Shown here one piece after another: positions 9,015 through 17,811 of a stretch of 64,000 nt of DNA. The notes under the pieces were generated by a model. That model ran no database searches. It worked only from the letters and a program-made list of their open reading frames with translations, and was not told the DNA's origin. The stretch lies in contig NZ_JAASRW010000005.1 of the NCBI RefSeq assembly GCF_011761355.1, positions 124,001-188,000 of the forward strand, written 5' to 3'. The stretch's first letter is position 1. Each line of letters begins with the position of its first letter. The position numbers were made by a program, and so were the translations under genes. This stretch comes from Paenibacillus lupini (GTDB lineage Bacteria > Bacillota > Bacilli > Paenibacillales > Paenibacillaceae).

Positions 9015-9272
9015 ATGCCTTTTATTGATATTAATGACGTGGCGTCACAATCCGATCCCAGCAATTATATGTCCGAATCTTCTTATGCAGATATCATTAG
9101 TTTAGGGAATAGGGATTATGTCAACGCTTGGGAGCTGGCTTTGTTGGACGTAACGGAAATCAAAGAGATTGGGAAAGTCGACAGCGGAACTGTAATTGCT
9201 GAGGGCACACCGGTATATTCCACTCCGAGCTACCCAGATCATGATGTGGTTATCGTAAGAACTTTAGCATAA
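9015..9272 (+). CDS. Hypothetical acidic protein, 85 aa
   Basis: I do not recognise a family. The sequence is acidic with no membrane segment, and is rich in D, E, S and V (for example DVTEIKEIGKVDSGTV). A better ribosome site (GAGGTGA, 8990-8996) sits correctly for ATG 9001 in another frame. That frame would give a hydrophobic leader, MKVILCLLLILMT, and stops after about 34 codons. A frameshift joining that leader to this frame is possible. The gene may be real, decayed or spurious. Confidence 0.4.
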   Translation: MPFIDINDVASQSDPSNYMSESSYADIISLGNRDYVNAWELALLDVTEIKEIGKVDSGTVIAEGTPVYSTPSYPDHDVVIVRTLA

Positions 9273-9287
9273 TAAAGACAACTCCGC

Positions 9288-9317
9288 AGCCGGCTGACTG
9301 ATCGGCTTCCGCTTTTC
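9288..9317 (+). terminator. Weak terminator-like hairpin
   Basis: AGCCG and CGGCT arms lie 9 bases apart, followed by TTCCGCTTTTC. The hairpin sits just after the small gene ending at 9272. The stem is short and the T-run interrupted, so this is tentative. Confidence 0.3.
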
Positions 9318-9400
9318 ATTGGAAGGTAGTATAGTAAAACGCTGCCGATTACAATATTGCAGTTTCTGATGAATGTGCGATCAATTCGTATCGTTAGCGA

Positions 9401-10000
9401 TTACATTTTTTTATCGATAAACGCAAATCTGCCTGCGCCTTCTGCCAGCACGGCTACGACGCGGTGGGTCATTTCGTCCACACTTATATCCTCATAAGCT
9501 TTGCTCCATTGTACCGCGGCGCCGAATATCGACCAGCTTGTCATGAGAGCCATCGTATCGACGTGGATGGTCCAATCAGCCTGGTCCGCCCGAAGCCGTT
9601 GCAACCAGTGTTGCAGCAATTCGGCTAGCTCGTCACGGACCGACCTCTCGAATAGCAGATTGATCGTATCGATCGGGCTGCACCGACCGTATAGCGAGCG
9701 AACGTGTTCCAGTACTATTCGGACCAGCACGCGCAAATGCTCAGGATTCCAACCTGCATCCGGTGGAAGTTCACGCCCTAGCATATGGAGAAATTTATCA
9801 CGGATGGACTGCTCCAGCAACGCGAATTTGTCCGGAAAATGAGCGTAGAACGTCCCCCTGTGTACATCTGCACGGTCGGTAATATCCTGGATTGTCATCG
9901 CGGTAAATCCCTTTTCCCGCATCAGTTCCGCGAACGATTGCTTCAGCAGTAACTGCGACCGCCTCCGCCGTCTATCGGCTTCATTCCTCTCAGTTCCCAT
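9401..10000 (-). CDS. TetR-family transcriptional regulator
   Basis: A one-component repressor, probably of the divergent oxidoreductase gene. The N-terminal helix-turn-helix reads MTIQDITDRADVHRGTFYAHFPDKFALL, and the C-terminal half is the ligand-binding helical domain. I chose ATG 10000 (protein MGTERNEADRRRR...) because GAGGAGC lies about ten bases upstream. The frame extends to 10039 without a better ribosome site. The 199-residue length is normal. It is divergent from the gene at 10188, with a dyad operator between them. Confidence 0.9.
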   Translation of the reverse strand: MGTERNEADRRRRRSQLLLKQSFAELMREKGFTAMTIQDITDRADVHRGTFYAHFPDKFALLEQSIRDKFLHMLGRELPPDAGWNPEHLRVLVRIVLEHVRSLYGRCSPIDTINLLFERSVRDELAELLQHWLQRLRADQADWTIHVDTMALMTSWSIFGAAVQWSKAYEDISVDEMTHRVVAVLAEGAGRFAFIDKKM

Positions 10001-10062
10001 CGCTTGTAACGCTCCTCGCTTGACGTCAACGGAGCTCAAGAGCCGACAGCCCCGACAGCCCC

Positions 10063-10082
10063 GACAAAATCGTCGATTTGTC
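10063..10082. promoter_or_regulatory. Candidate TetR operator
   Basis: GACAAAATCGTCGATTTGTC is an imperfect dyad (GACAA-ATCG against CGAT-TTGTC with a one-base bulge). It lies in the 187-bp interval between the divergent regulator and oxidoreductase genes. Two copies of CCCGACAGC lie directly beside it. The position fits autoregulation and control of the oxidoreductase. Confidence 0.5.
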
Positions 10083-10187
10083 AGGTAAACGACTTGCGGG
10101 CTGCATTGTCCGTTGTTACCAGTCTCCGATTTTATTACTATTGTAATGAACGTGGCCCGTTAATTCAATGAAGCGAAAGAGGGATAA

Positions 10188-11141
10188 ATGATCATGGCGA
10201 TGGAAATACCCCAGAAAATCAAAGCGATCCGATATTTTACTTACGGAGGGCCGGACGTGTTGCGTTACGAAGAAGTACCCATTCCGGCGGCAGGTAAAGA
10301 TGAGGTTCTCGTCCGCGTTCATGCAGTCGGCGTCAATCCAGGCGATTGGCAGATCCGTTCGGGCTTGGCAGGTGATCGGTTCAGACTTCCTTATATTCCT
10401 GGCTGGGATGTATCGGGAGTCGTTGCCAGTGTGGGTGCTGGAGTAACGAGTTTTCATCCGGGGGATGCCGTTTACGGGATGACCGTCAACAGTGGGGGTT
10501 GCGCGGAATATGTCGTTGTACCGGCGGGGAATTTGGCACTCAAACCTGAATCGGTTGATTTCGTCGAGGCGGCAGCTCTGCCTCAGTCTGGCTTTACTGC
10601 TTGGCATGCGCTGTTCGTACAAGGGAAACTAGAGAAGGGACAAGCGGTGCTGATCAACGGTGCCGCCGGGGGAGTCGGCCACCTAGCGGTCCAACTCGCC
10701 CGATGGAAGGGGGCGCGCGTCATCGGAGCCGCTTCTGCCCGTAACGAGCCATACTTGCTTGATCTAGGCGTCAATGTGTTTGTCGACTATACATCCATTC
10801 TGCCGGCAGAGATCGAACATAGCGTGGACATTGTCCTCGATACAGCGGGAGGAGAAAAGGTAGACTGGCTACTGAATACCCTAAAGCCGGGAGGCCGCCT
10901 CGTACCGATTACGTGGGGGCGCTATTCATCCGATAGCGCGGCAAAAGCGTCTGTAACGGTCCAGGAGGTACAGTACACGCCGATCACTACTGCTTATCTA
11001 GACGAATTGACCCGCCTAGTTAACGGCGGACAATTGAACATAACGATCGACTCTGTTTTCCCTTTAGAGGAAACTGCCAAGGCACATGAAAAAAGTGAGA
11101 GCCGCCGAGCGCGCGGTAAAATCGTCATCCGCGTGCTGTAA
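10188..11141 (+). CDS. Zinc-less NADP-dependent quinone oxidoreductase (MDR family)
   Basis: Medium-chain dehydrogenase/reductase of the quinone/zeta-crystallin type, expected to reduce quinones or enones with NADPH. The GroES-like domain contains GWDVSGVVASVGAGV, and the Rossmann motif is INGAAGGVGHLAVQLARWKGARVIGA (near residues 155-180). Zinc-ligand cysteines of alcohol dehydrogenases are absent. The start could be ATG 10188, 10194 or 10200; AGAGGGA just upstream favours one of the latter two. It is divergent from the TetR gene, which suggests induction by a reactive carbonyl or quinone. Confidence 0.9.
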   Translation: MIMAMEIPQKIKAIRYFTYGGPDVLRYEEVPIPAAGKDEVLVRVHAVGVNPGDWQIRSGLAGDRFRLPYIPGWDVSGVVASVGAGVTSFHPGDAVYGMTVNSGGCAEYVVVPAGNLALKPESVDFVEAAALPQSGFTAWHALFVQGKLEKGQAVLINGAAGGVGHLAVQLARWKGARVIGAASARNEPYLLDLGVNVFVDYTSILPAEIEHSVDIVLDTAGGEKVDWLLNTLKPGGRLVPITWGRYSSDSAAKASVTVQEVQYTPITTAYLDELTRLVNGGQLNITIDSVFPLEETAKAHEKSESRRARGKIVIRVL

Positions 11142-11230
11142 TGGTAAAACCAAAGGGTTTTGCATTTCAAAAAGGGTTAATCTAGCCGACCAGCTTTACT
11201 CTATATCTTTTAACCGGGTGGTTGATTTCC

Positions 11231-11440
11231 TCACATATGAGCAGCGTGCACAGCCCTTTTTAGATGAAACCGATTATGACGTATTCCTGAAGCAGACTCT
11301 ACGTCTCTGATATAGTCAAGAAAGGATGCTAAACCCTCAAGATTATGCTGGAACTTAAAGACCTTGCCATACGGTAATCCACGTTTTAAAAAGGCTTGTG
11401 CATGACTCTCTCCCTTAGAAATATCCATACCAATGCCCAA
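11231..11440 (-). pseudogene. IS110-family transposase fragment
   Basis: The reading frame GIGMDISKGESHAQAFL... followed by EGLASFLDYIRDVE matches the N-terminal DEDD (RuvC-like) part of IS110-type transposases, including the first catalytic Asp in GMDISKG. Similarity stops after about 50 residues, and no C-terminal Tnp20 domain is present. Upstream bases to about 11470 continue the frame without a clear start. It is a dead remnant, and the rest of 11142-11520 holds no intact gene. Confidence 0.65.
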
Positions 11441-11525
11441 GCAGGGAAGAGTGAAATAAAACCGCTTGTCGCTGCAGTTTAATCCGTGATCAAAGCAGAA
11501 CTAGGCCGCACTAGCATTGGCCGGT

Positions 11526-11572
11526 AGATGACCCTCGGAATTCGTCAATTCGTCGGGGGTCATCTGTTTTTT
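11526..11572 (+). terminator. Strong terminator, parent gene missing
   Basis: AGATGACCC (11526-11534) pairs with GGGTCATCT (11557-11565), extended inside by AATT/AATT, and is followed by GTTTTTT. No intact plus-strand gene ends nearby. It is either the leftover end of a deleted gene or an attenuator ahead of the sugar transporter operon, 200 bp downstream. Confidence 0.65.
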
Positions 11573-11770
11573 GTCCAGAAACGGAAGCGTACGAGGGACG
11601 ATATCGCCGCGTTCTATGCGGTTCGCAAACCGATTTGAACGGCGGCAACGGGATGCTATTGTCCGGGCACCTTGCCATCCAATCTTCAAAAATGACAACG
11701 CTTTCTTAAGAATGTTGGCTTTCGACGCTCTGATTCGAAGAGTACACTTAAAAACAAAGGAGGAGCAGAT

Positions 11771-12754
11771 ATGGAATTGGATACACGCGTAACCGGAATT
11801 AAGGGAAAAACAGAACAGCGAACGCAGTTTTGGAAGCGGTTTAAAAAACAAAAAACGCTGCACCTGTTCGTTGGGCTCGGCATGATATTTTTGCTTGTCT
11901 TCGCCTATACGCCGATGTTCGGCATTCTAATGGCATTTAAGCAGTATTCCATCTCTACCGGAATTAAGGGCATTTTTACAAGCGAATGGGTGGGATTAAA
12001 GCATTTCAAGGAGTTCTTTAATGACTATCAGTTTGGAACAATCGTTCGAAATACGCTGGCATTGAGTCTGCTAAAAATCCTTTTTGCTTTTCCGGCTCCC
12101 ATATTGCTGGCCATTCTATTAAGCGAAGTGAAAAATTTGAAGTTTAAGCGTTTTGTCCAAACGATCAGCTATTTGCCCCATTTCATCTCGTGGGTTGTCG
12201 TCGCAGGCATCGCTTTCGCCTTCCTGTCCACGGATATCGGGATGGTCAATAGAGCGCTTCTAGGGCTAGGCATAATCGACAAGCCGCTTGACATATTGAC
12301 GAACCCCAAATATTTCTGGGGACTGGCGACTGGAAGTGCCGTCTGGAAGGAGATGGGCTGGTGGACGATTATCTTCCTGGCCGCCATAGCGGGCATTAAC
12401 CCGTCATTATACGAAGCCGCGCAGATCGACGGAGCGGGCCGCTTGGCTCGAATTCGCCATATTACGTTCCCTGGAATGAAGGGAACGATCGTCGTTGTAC
12501 TTATTCTGACGATCGGAAGCATTCTGGGCGGAGGACTGGTGGGCTCTAACTTCGAGCAGGCGTTTCTGTTCGGCAACAGCATCAACAATCCGACCTCGGA
12601 GATCGTGCAAACTTATGCGTTTAAGGTCGGATTAAGAGACGGGAGATTCTCCTATGCGGCAGCGATTGATTTGATCCAGTCCGTCATTTCCGTCATCCTG
12701 ATTTTCTCCAGCAACTACATTGCCAAACGCACTTCGGGATCAAGTCTATTCTAG
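11771..12754 (+). CDS. Sugar ABC transporter permease, LplB type
   Basis: Inner-membrane permease of a CUT1 carbohydrate uptake system. Six hydrophobic segments are visible (for example residues 32-55, 95-120, 130-155, 180-200, 230-250, 300-320). The EAA loop EAAQIDGAGRLARIRHITFP, which contacts the ATPase, lies near residue 215. No ATPase gene is encoded nearby, which is usual for this subtype since a shared MsmX-like ATPase serves several transporters. AGGAGCAG precedes ATG 11771. It is the first gene of an operon with the next two genes. Confidence 0.95.
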   Translation: MELDTRVTGIKGKTEQRTQFWKRFKKQKTLHLFVGLGMIFLLVFAYTPMFGILMAFKQYSISTGIKGIFTSEWVGLKHFKEFFNDYQFGTIVRNTLALSLLKILFAFPAPILLAILLSEVKNLKFKRFVQTISYLPHFISWVVVAGIAFAFLSTDIGMVNRALLGLGIIDKPLDILTNPKYFWGLATGSAVWKEMGWWTIIFLAAIAGINPSLYEAAQIDGAGRLARIRHITFPGMKGTIVVVLILTIGSILGGGLVGSNFEQAFLFGNSINNPTSEIVQTYAFKVGLRDGRFSYAAAIDLIQSVISVILIFSSNYIAKRTSGSSLF

Positions 12755-12769
12755 GAAAGGGGAGCGTGC

Positions 12770-13651
12770 ATGCAGCTCAGCCAAAAACAAAAAGATCGTA
12801 TCATGGACACTATGATTTATGCATTACTAGCCATTCTGACGTTATCGATGCTTTATCCGTTCTATTACGTCCTGATTCTTTCCTTCAATAAAGGAACCGA
12901 TTCGCTTCTTGGGGGCGTCTATCTATGGCCAAGGACCTTTTCCTTTGAAAACTACGCGCGATTTTTGGATGACCCCCACTGGTACCGTGCTTTTTTGGTC
13001 ACGATTATGAGAACGCTTGCGGGAACCGCCCTAGGTGTCCTTTTTACCTGTTTGGTTGCTTATGGGCTGTCTCACCGCGATCTGCTGTTTCGCAAAGGTT
13101 ATTTCACGGTCATTATATTCGCGATGTACTTTTCCGGCGGTTTGATACCGTATTACGTCGTTCTGCGCTCACTGGGGCTGCTGAACACGTTTGGTGTCTA
13201 TGTCATTCCTTCCATGTTAAGTACGTTTTTTCTGCTGATAGCCATTTCGTTCTTTCAGGAAATTCCGAGTGAACTCAAGGAGTCGGCTTACATGGACGGG
13301 GCTACCGAGCTCGTTATTTTCTACCGGATCATCCTTCCCGTCTCGATGCCGCTGATTGCAACCATGTCGCTTTTCTTGGGGGTTGGTCAATGGAACTCTT
13401 GGCTGGATTCTGCTTACTTCGTGCAGTCGGAAGGTCTGCGGACGCTCGCTTTCCGGATGATGGAGGTTATCAACAAGAGCAATGCGCCGATGGACGCTAT
13501 AGCTGTTGCGAACAGCGCTTCAGCGGGTGTCACCAGCTATTCGCTTCAGGTAGCGGCTATGGTTATATCTATCGCGCCTATCGTGTGCGTCTATCCGTTC
13601 CTCCAGAGGTTTTTCATTCAAGGCATTATGCTGGGTTCCGTGAAGGGTTGA
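12770..13651 (+). CDS. Sugar ABC transporter permease, LplC/YtcP type
   Basis: Second CUT1 permease, pairing with the gene 15 bp upstream. Six membrane segments are visible, with the EAA-like loop ELKESAYMDGATELVIFYRIILP near residue 170. The C-terminus QRFFIQGIMLGSVKG is the hallmark ending of LplC/YtcP permeases. The ribosome site GGAAAGGGGAG lies before ATG 12770. Together with the upstream permease it would form the membrane channel for the sugar bound by the lipoprotein at 13715. Confidence 0.95.
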   Translation: MQLSQKQKDRIMDTMIYALLAILTLSMLYPFYYVLILSFNKGTDSLLGGVYLWPRTFSFENYARFLDDPHWYRAFLVTIMRTLAGTALGVLFTCLVAYGLSHRDLLFRKGYFTVIIFAMYFSGGLIPYYVVLRSLGLLNTFGVYVIPSMLSTFFLLIAISFFQEIPSELKESAYMDGATELVIFYRIILPVSMPLIATMSLFLGVGQWNSWLDSAYFVQSEGLRTLAFRMMEVINKSNAPMDAIAVANSASAGVTSYSLQVAAMVISIAPIVCVYPFLQRFFIQGIMLGSVKG

Positions 13652-13664
13652 TTTTGTTGGCATG

Positions 13665-13688
13665 ATATTAAAGCGTTTGCTTTAATAT
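13665..13688 (+). promoter_or_regulatory. Intercistronic hairpin with a cre-like core
   Basis: A perfect 10-bp stem, ATATTAAAGC/GCTTTAATAT, encloses GTTT in the gap between the permease and binding-protein genes. The centre TTAAAGCGTTTGCT matches 11 of 14 positions of the Bacillus cre consensus for CcpA. It may be a catabolite-control site, a processing or stabilising hairpin that raises binding-protein mRNA, or both. Confidence 0.5.
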
Positions 13689-13714
13689 AAACATCACTTG
13701 TTGGAGGGGTTATT

Positions 13715-15283
13715 TTGAAAAGAAACAAAGGGAAGAAGGCACTGCTCTTATCGCTCATCCTAATGATGACGATAGCGCTGATGTCCGCATGCGGAAATAA
13801 CAACGATGGTCAAGTCAATAACTCGGTGGTGGGGAGCGAACCGCCCGCCAAAAGCAATGAGGTGAAGGAGCTGTCCTTGTTTATCGATGCCTCCTGGTAT
13901 CCGGTGAAGGAGTGGAAGGGGTCGGTTGCCGAAAAAATTACCGAAAAGACGGGAATCAAGCTGAAAGTGACAGTAGCGACGGACGACAAGCAGCTTCCGC
14001 TCATGATCGCATCCGGCGATCTCCCGGATCTGGTTTTTACTAACGCGAACATCGAACGGATGTCCGATTCGAAGCTTTCTTATCCTTGGAACGAGCTAAT
14101 CGAGAAATACGCGCCTGACTTTAAGATCGACCCGACAAGAATTGCGATACACACGATGGATGACGGCAATTTCTACACGGTGCGCAATTCTTTCGCGACC
14201 CAGGAGGAAATGGCGAATAACAAATACTCGGTCGGCAGCGACGGCAACCCGGGAATAGCAGTGCGCGAGGATATTCTGAAAGAGCTGGGGAATCCGCCGA
14301 TCGACACCATCGATAATTTCATAAAGGTTCTGGGCATGGTCAAACAAAAATACCCGGATATGATTCCGCTCATTATGGACAAGGACTGGATCGAGCAATA
14401 CTTCCTGCAGCAGTTCGGCGTCGAAGGTCTTCTGGACGGCTGGTACGAACGGGACGGAAAAGTAGACTACGCGATAAGGCAGCCGGAAATGCTGGAATTT
14501 TTCAAGTTTATGAATCGGCTTTACCGCGAAGGGTACATTCTGGCGGAGAACTTCGCCTATACGAACGATCAGATCGACGATCAGTATGCGACCAGCGGGA
14601 AGGCGTTCGCGCATAGCCATACGGTCAGCATAGCGGACATGGACAATATCAAGGTCAAAAACGCCGGCGGTTCGTATACGTTCCAGATGCTGCCGAGCGC
14701 AATCTCGAAAAGCACGAAAGCGGTCAGCTCGGGACTGGGCTTCGCAGGTACGTTCATCACGAAGAAAAACAAGGATCCCGAGGCGTCGATTAAATTCCTT
14801 GAATATCTTGCAAGTGACGAAGGAAAGAAATTGACGATGTTCGGCGTCGAAGGCGAGCATTGGACTTGGAACGAAGAAGGTTATCCGAATTTGAAATACG
14901 ATCCGTCCGATGCCGATTTCGTTAACAGCAACGGAATCAAATGGTGGTATCTGTACAACGACGGCGTTATGGAAGGAATGCTGAGCTATGTGCCGGGGGC
15001 TCAGAAGACGAAGGCCTTGATGGAGAGAAAAGCGTTTACGGTTTACAAACCGGAGCTCGGCTTGATCCAATTGCAGCCGGATTCGGACGAGAAGACGATT
15101 AAAACGAAGATAGACGAGATGATCAAAAACGAGAAGGTTAAAATCTACTTGGCGAAGTCGGAGGAAGAAGCCGTGGCAAACTACGAGAGCATGGTGAAGA
15201 ACGCCGAGAAGATCGGTCTGGAGCGCTTGGTGGATTGGGCTAACCAAACCTATCAGAAGAAGAAGGATTTGTTTAAAAAATAA
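13715..15283 (+). CDS. Extracellular sugar-binding lipoprotein (LplA/YtcQ type)
   Basis: Captures an oligosaccharide outside the cell for the two upstream permeases. The signal peptide ends in a lipobox (ALMSACGN), so Cys26 would be lipidated. Residues 50-500 form a family 1 solute-binding fold (ELSLFIDASWYPVKEW, ITEKTGIKLKVTVA, FIKVLGMVKQKYPDMIPL). Translation starts at TTG 13715, since GGAGGGG (13703-13709) is five bases upstream. The 522-residue length is typical for this large subtype. A terminator follows the gene. Confidence 0.94.
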   Translation: MKRNKGKKALLLSLILMMTIALMSACGNNNDGQVNNSVVGSEPPAKSNEVKELSLFIDASWYPVKEWKGSVAEKITEKTGIKLKVTVATDDKQLPLMIASGDLPDLVFTNANIERMSDSKLSYPWNELIEKYAPDFKIDPTRIAIHTMDDGNFYTVRNSFATQEEMANNKYSVGSDGNPGIAVREDILKELGNPPIDTIDNFIKVLGMVKQKYPDMIPLIMDKDWIEQYFLQQFGVEGLLDGWYERDGKVDYAIRQPEMLEFFKFMNRLYREGYILAENFAYTNDQIDDQYATSGKAFAHSHTVSIADMDNIKVKNAGGSYTFQMLPSAISKSTKAVSSGLGFAGTFITKKNKDPEASIKFLEYLASDEGKKLTMFGVEGEHWTWNEEGYPNLKYDPSDADFVNSNGIKWWYLYNDGVMEGMLSYVPGAQKTKALMERKAFTVYKPELGLIQLQPDSDEKTIKTKIDEMIKNEKVKIYLAKSEEEAVANYESMVKNAEKIGLERLVDWANQTYQKKKDLFKK

Positions 15284-15289
15284 GACTGG

Positions 15290-15326
15290 GTCCGTCAGGA
15301 GCGCTACGCGTTCCTGACGGACTTTG
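15290..15326 (+). terminator. Terminator after the binding-protein gene
   Basis: GTCCGTCAGGA (15290-15300) pairs with TCCTGACGGAC (15312-15322) around a 10-base loop and is followed by TTTG. It separates the transporter genes from the GH95 gene and probably allows partial read-through. Confidence 0.75.
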
Positions 15327-15351
15327 CACGCTATATTGCAGGTGAAGGCAA

Positions 15352-17703
15352 ATGGGAGAACGGAAAGGCGGGAAAATGATGAAGCTGGAGTATGATTCGC
15401 CCGGTACGGCATGGAAAGAGGCTCTTCCGATTGGCAACGGACGGCTGGGAGCAATGGTGTTCGGAGCAGCGGAAACGGAAAGAATCCAGATCAACGAGGA
15501 GACGTTGTGGTCGGGGGCGCCGCACGATTATAACCGGCCGGACGCGGGGCAATATTTGCAAGAAGTCCGGAGCTTGATTTTCAATGATCGGATCGAGGAG
15601 GCGGAGCGGCTGTTTCTGGACCGCATGATGGGCGAGCCGATCCATCTGCAAGCCTACCTGCCTTTTTGCGAGCTGAATCTGGCGTTCCCCGGGCATCGCG
15701 AGGTTACGCGATATCGGCGTGAATTGGATCTGCGGCGGGCGGTGGCGACCGTATTCTATGAAGCCGACGGATGCGAATACACGCGCGAAATCTTCTGTTC
15801 CCGCCCGAGCGGCTGCCTGGTGATTCGGCTTTCGTGCGGCGAGCGGGGCAGTATCGCCGTAGACGTGTCTTTGTCCAGCGTCCACCCCGATGCATCCGTT
15901 CAATCGGACGGCAGCCGTGCGATTCGGCTGACTGGACGGACCGGAACGCGCAAGGGTCCAAGAAATTGGAGCGGCTCTTGGGAAGGTCCGGGACTCCGAT
16001 TCGAAGGGAGGCTCACGGCTTTTTGCGAAGGCGGCTCGTGCGCGGCCGGCGACGGCGTCCTGCGCATAGCGGAAGCGAGTGCCGTAACCCTCGTTTTTTC
16101 CGGAGCGACAAGCTTCTTGAACTACCGGGACATGGGGGGCGATCCTTCGGTATTGAACAATCGGTATATGGCGCGCGTCTCCGAACGACCTTATCGCGAG
16201 TTGCTGGACGAACACGTCGAAGACCATAAAGCCTTGTATGAACGAGTCTCGATAAGGCTGGGGGGAGCCGGGGCGGACGAGCGAACTGGCGGCAAGCGGC
16301 GTCCGACGGATCGGCGCGTACTCGACATTCGGGAGACGGAGGACCCGTCGCTCGCCGCGTTATATTTTCAGTTCGGCCGGTATTTGCTCATTGCGTCTTC
16401 CAGACCGGGCGATCAGCCTTCCAACTTGCAAGGCATATGGAATGAAGAAGAATGGCCGGAATGGGGTAGCAAATGGACGACCAACATCAACGTCCAGATG
16501 AATTACTGGCCGGCGGAGGTCGGAAACTTGCCGGAATGCCACCTGCCGTTGTTCGATCTGATCGACGATCTTCGCGTCACCGGCGCGCGCACGGCGGAAC
16601 TCTATTACGGCGCGAAGGGCTTCGTCGTCCACCACAATACCGATTTATGGCGCGCCGCGGCCCCTGTCGACATCCATGCCGGAATATGGCCGATGGGCGG
16701 GGTATGGTTGGTCCAGCACTTATGGGATCACTTCGAATACAATCCCGACCTTGACTTTCTGAGGGTACGGGCTTACCCTGCCATGAAAGAAGCCGCCCGA
16801 TTCGTGATGGACTTCCTGGTGGAGGCTCCCGAAGGCGTCAAATTCGCCGGTCTGCTGATTACCAATCCTTCCTATTCGCCGGAGAACGCGTATCGGGACG
16901 GCCGCGATCGAAGAAGGCATCTCACGATCTCGTCCACGATGGACGTGCAGTTGATCCGAGACTTGCTCGAACGTTGTTTGATCGCAAGCGAGCTGCTGGG
17001 CGAAAATTCGGCGTTTGAACACGAAATCCGAAAGGTTCTGGACCGGATCCCCCCCATGCAAATCGGACGATTCGGCCAATTGCAGGAATGGCCGGAGGAT
17101 TGGGATCGACCGGAAGATTCGAACGGCCACGTTTCTCACCTTTACGGCTTATATCCCGGCAATCAGATATCCGAGGATACGCCCGAAACGTTCGAGGGGG
17201 CGCGCAAAAGCCTCGAGCTTCGCCATCGGAGCAAGGACCGAATCCTGGCTTGGCCGGCTGCTTGGCGGATAGCGCTGCACGCCAGATTGCGAGACGGGGA
17301 GAGCGCGCGCAAGCGGCTCGTCGATCTCTTGGCGGGATCGACCAATCCGAATCTGCTCAATCAGCATGAGCCGTTTCCGATGCAGATCGACGCCAATTTC
17401 GGCGGAACCGCGGGCATTGCGGAAATGCTGCTGCAAAGCCGATCCCGCTATCGAAACGGAAAAGCCGAATACGAAATCGAATTGCTTCCTGCCTTGCCGG
17501 AAACATGGCCGGAAGGCTCCGTCTCGGGCTTTCGCGCCAGAGGGGGATTCGAAGTCGGCATGACTTGGGCGGAAGGAAGCTTAATCGGAGCCGAGATCCG
17601 TTCCCTTTGCGGAATGCCTTGTACGCTACGCTATAGGAAGCGATCGATCCGATACACCGTGAAGGCTGGCGAATCGTTTCAATTTGATCCGTTCTCACGT
17701 TAA
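15352..17703 (+). CDS. Glycoside hydrolase family 95 (alpha-L-fucosidase type)
   Basis: Predicted inverting alpha-1,2-L-fucosidase; some GH95 members act on alpha-L-galactosides. The N-terminal beta-sandwich shows WKEALPIGNGRLGAMVFG and NEETLWSGAP, and the (alpha/alpha)6 barrel shows SNLQGIWNEE and TTNINVQMNYWPAEVGNL. The last contains the paired Asn residues of the active site. There is no signal peptide, so it would act on imported oligosaccharide. The 783-residue length is normal. Starts at 15352, 15376 and 15379 are possible: AGGTGAAGG favours the first, GGAAAGGCGGG the later ones. Confidence 0.93.
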   Translation: MGERKGGKMMKLEYDSPGTAWKEALPIGNGRLGAMVFGAAETERIQINEETLWSGAPHDYNRPDAGQYLQEVRSLIFNDRIEEAERLFLDRMMGEPIHLQAYLPFCELNLAFPGHREVTRYRRELDLRRAVATVFYEADGCEYTREIFCSRPSGCLVIRLSCGERGSIAVDVSLSSVHPDASVQSDGSRAIRLTGRTGTRKGPRNWSGSWEGPGLRFEGRLTAFCEGGSCAAGDGVLRIAEASAVTLVFSGATSFLNYRDMGGDPSVLNNRYMARVSERPYRELLDEHVEDHKALYERVSIRLGGAGADERTGGKRRPTDRRVLDIRETEDPSLAALYFQFGRYLLIASSRPGDQPSNLQGIWNEEEWPEWGSKWTTNINVQMNYWPAEVGNLPECHLPLFDLIDDLRVTGARTAELYYGAKGFVVHHNTDLWRAAAPVDIHAGIWPMGGVWLVQHLWDHFEYNPDLDFLRVRAYPAMKEAARFVMDFLVEAPEGVKFAGLLITNPSYSPENAYRDGRDRRRHLTISSTMDVQLIRDLLERCLIASELLGENSAFEHEIRKVLDRIPPMQIGRFGQLQEWPEDWDRPEDSNGHVSHLYGLYPGNQISEDTPETFEGARKSLELRHRSKDRILAWPAAWRIALHARLRDGESARKRLVDLLAGSTNPNLLNQHEPFPMQIDANFGGTAGIAEMLLQSRSRYRNGKAEYEIELLPALPETWPEGSVSGFRARGGFEVGMTWAEGSLIGAEIRSLCGMPCTLRYRKRSIRYTVKAGESFQFDPFSR

Positions 17704-17811
17704 CCGGGGGTTGCGGAATTGCAAATCTGGAAGGGATGCGCCTCTATCGGAATTCTTTAGTACATGATATGTTAACGATATATGGATTCCGCATCGGAGG
17801 GAAACGCCGCC

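Noticed and set aside
14096-15454. A 452-codon minus-strand frame
   Set aside because: It lies wholly opposite the binding lipoprotein and terminator. Its composition is a shadow of GC-biased codons on the other strand.
15331-16227. A 298-codon minus-strand frame opposite GH95
   Set aside because: Arg/Pro-rich shadow of a GC-rich gene with no motif.
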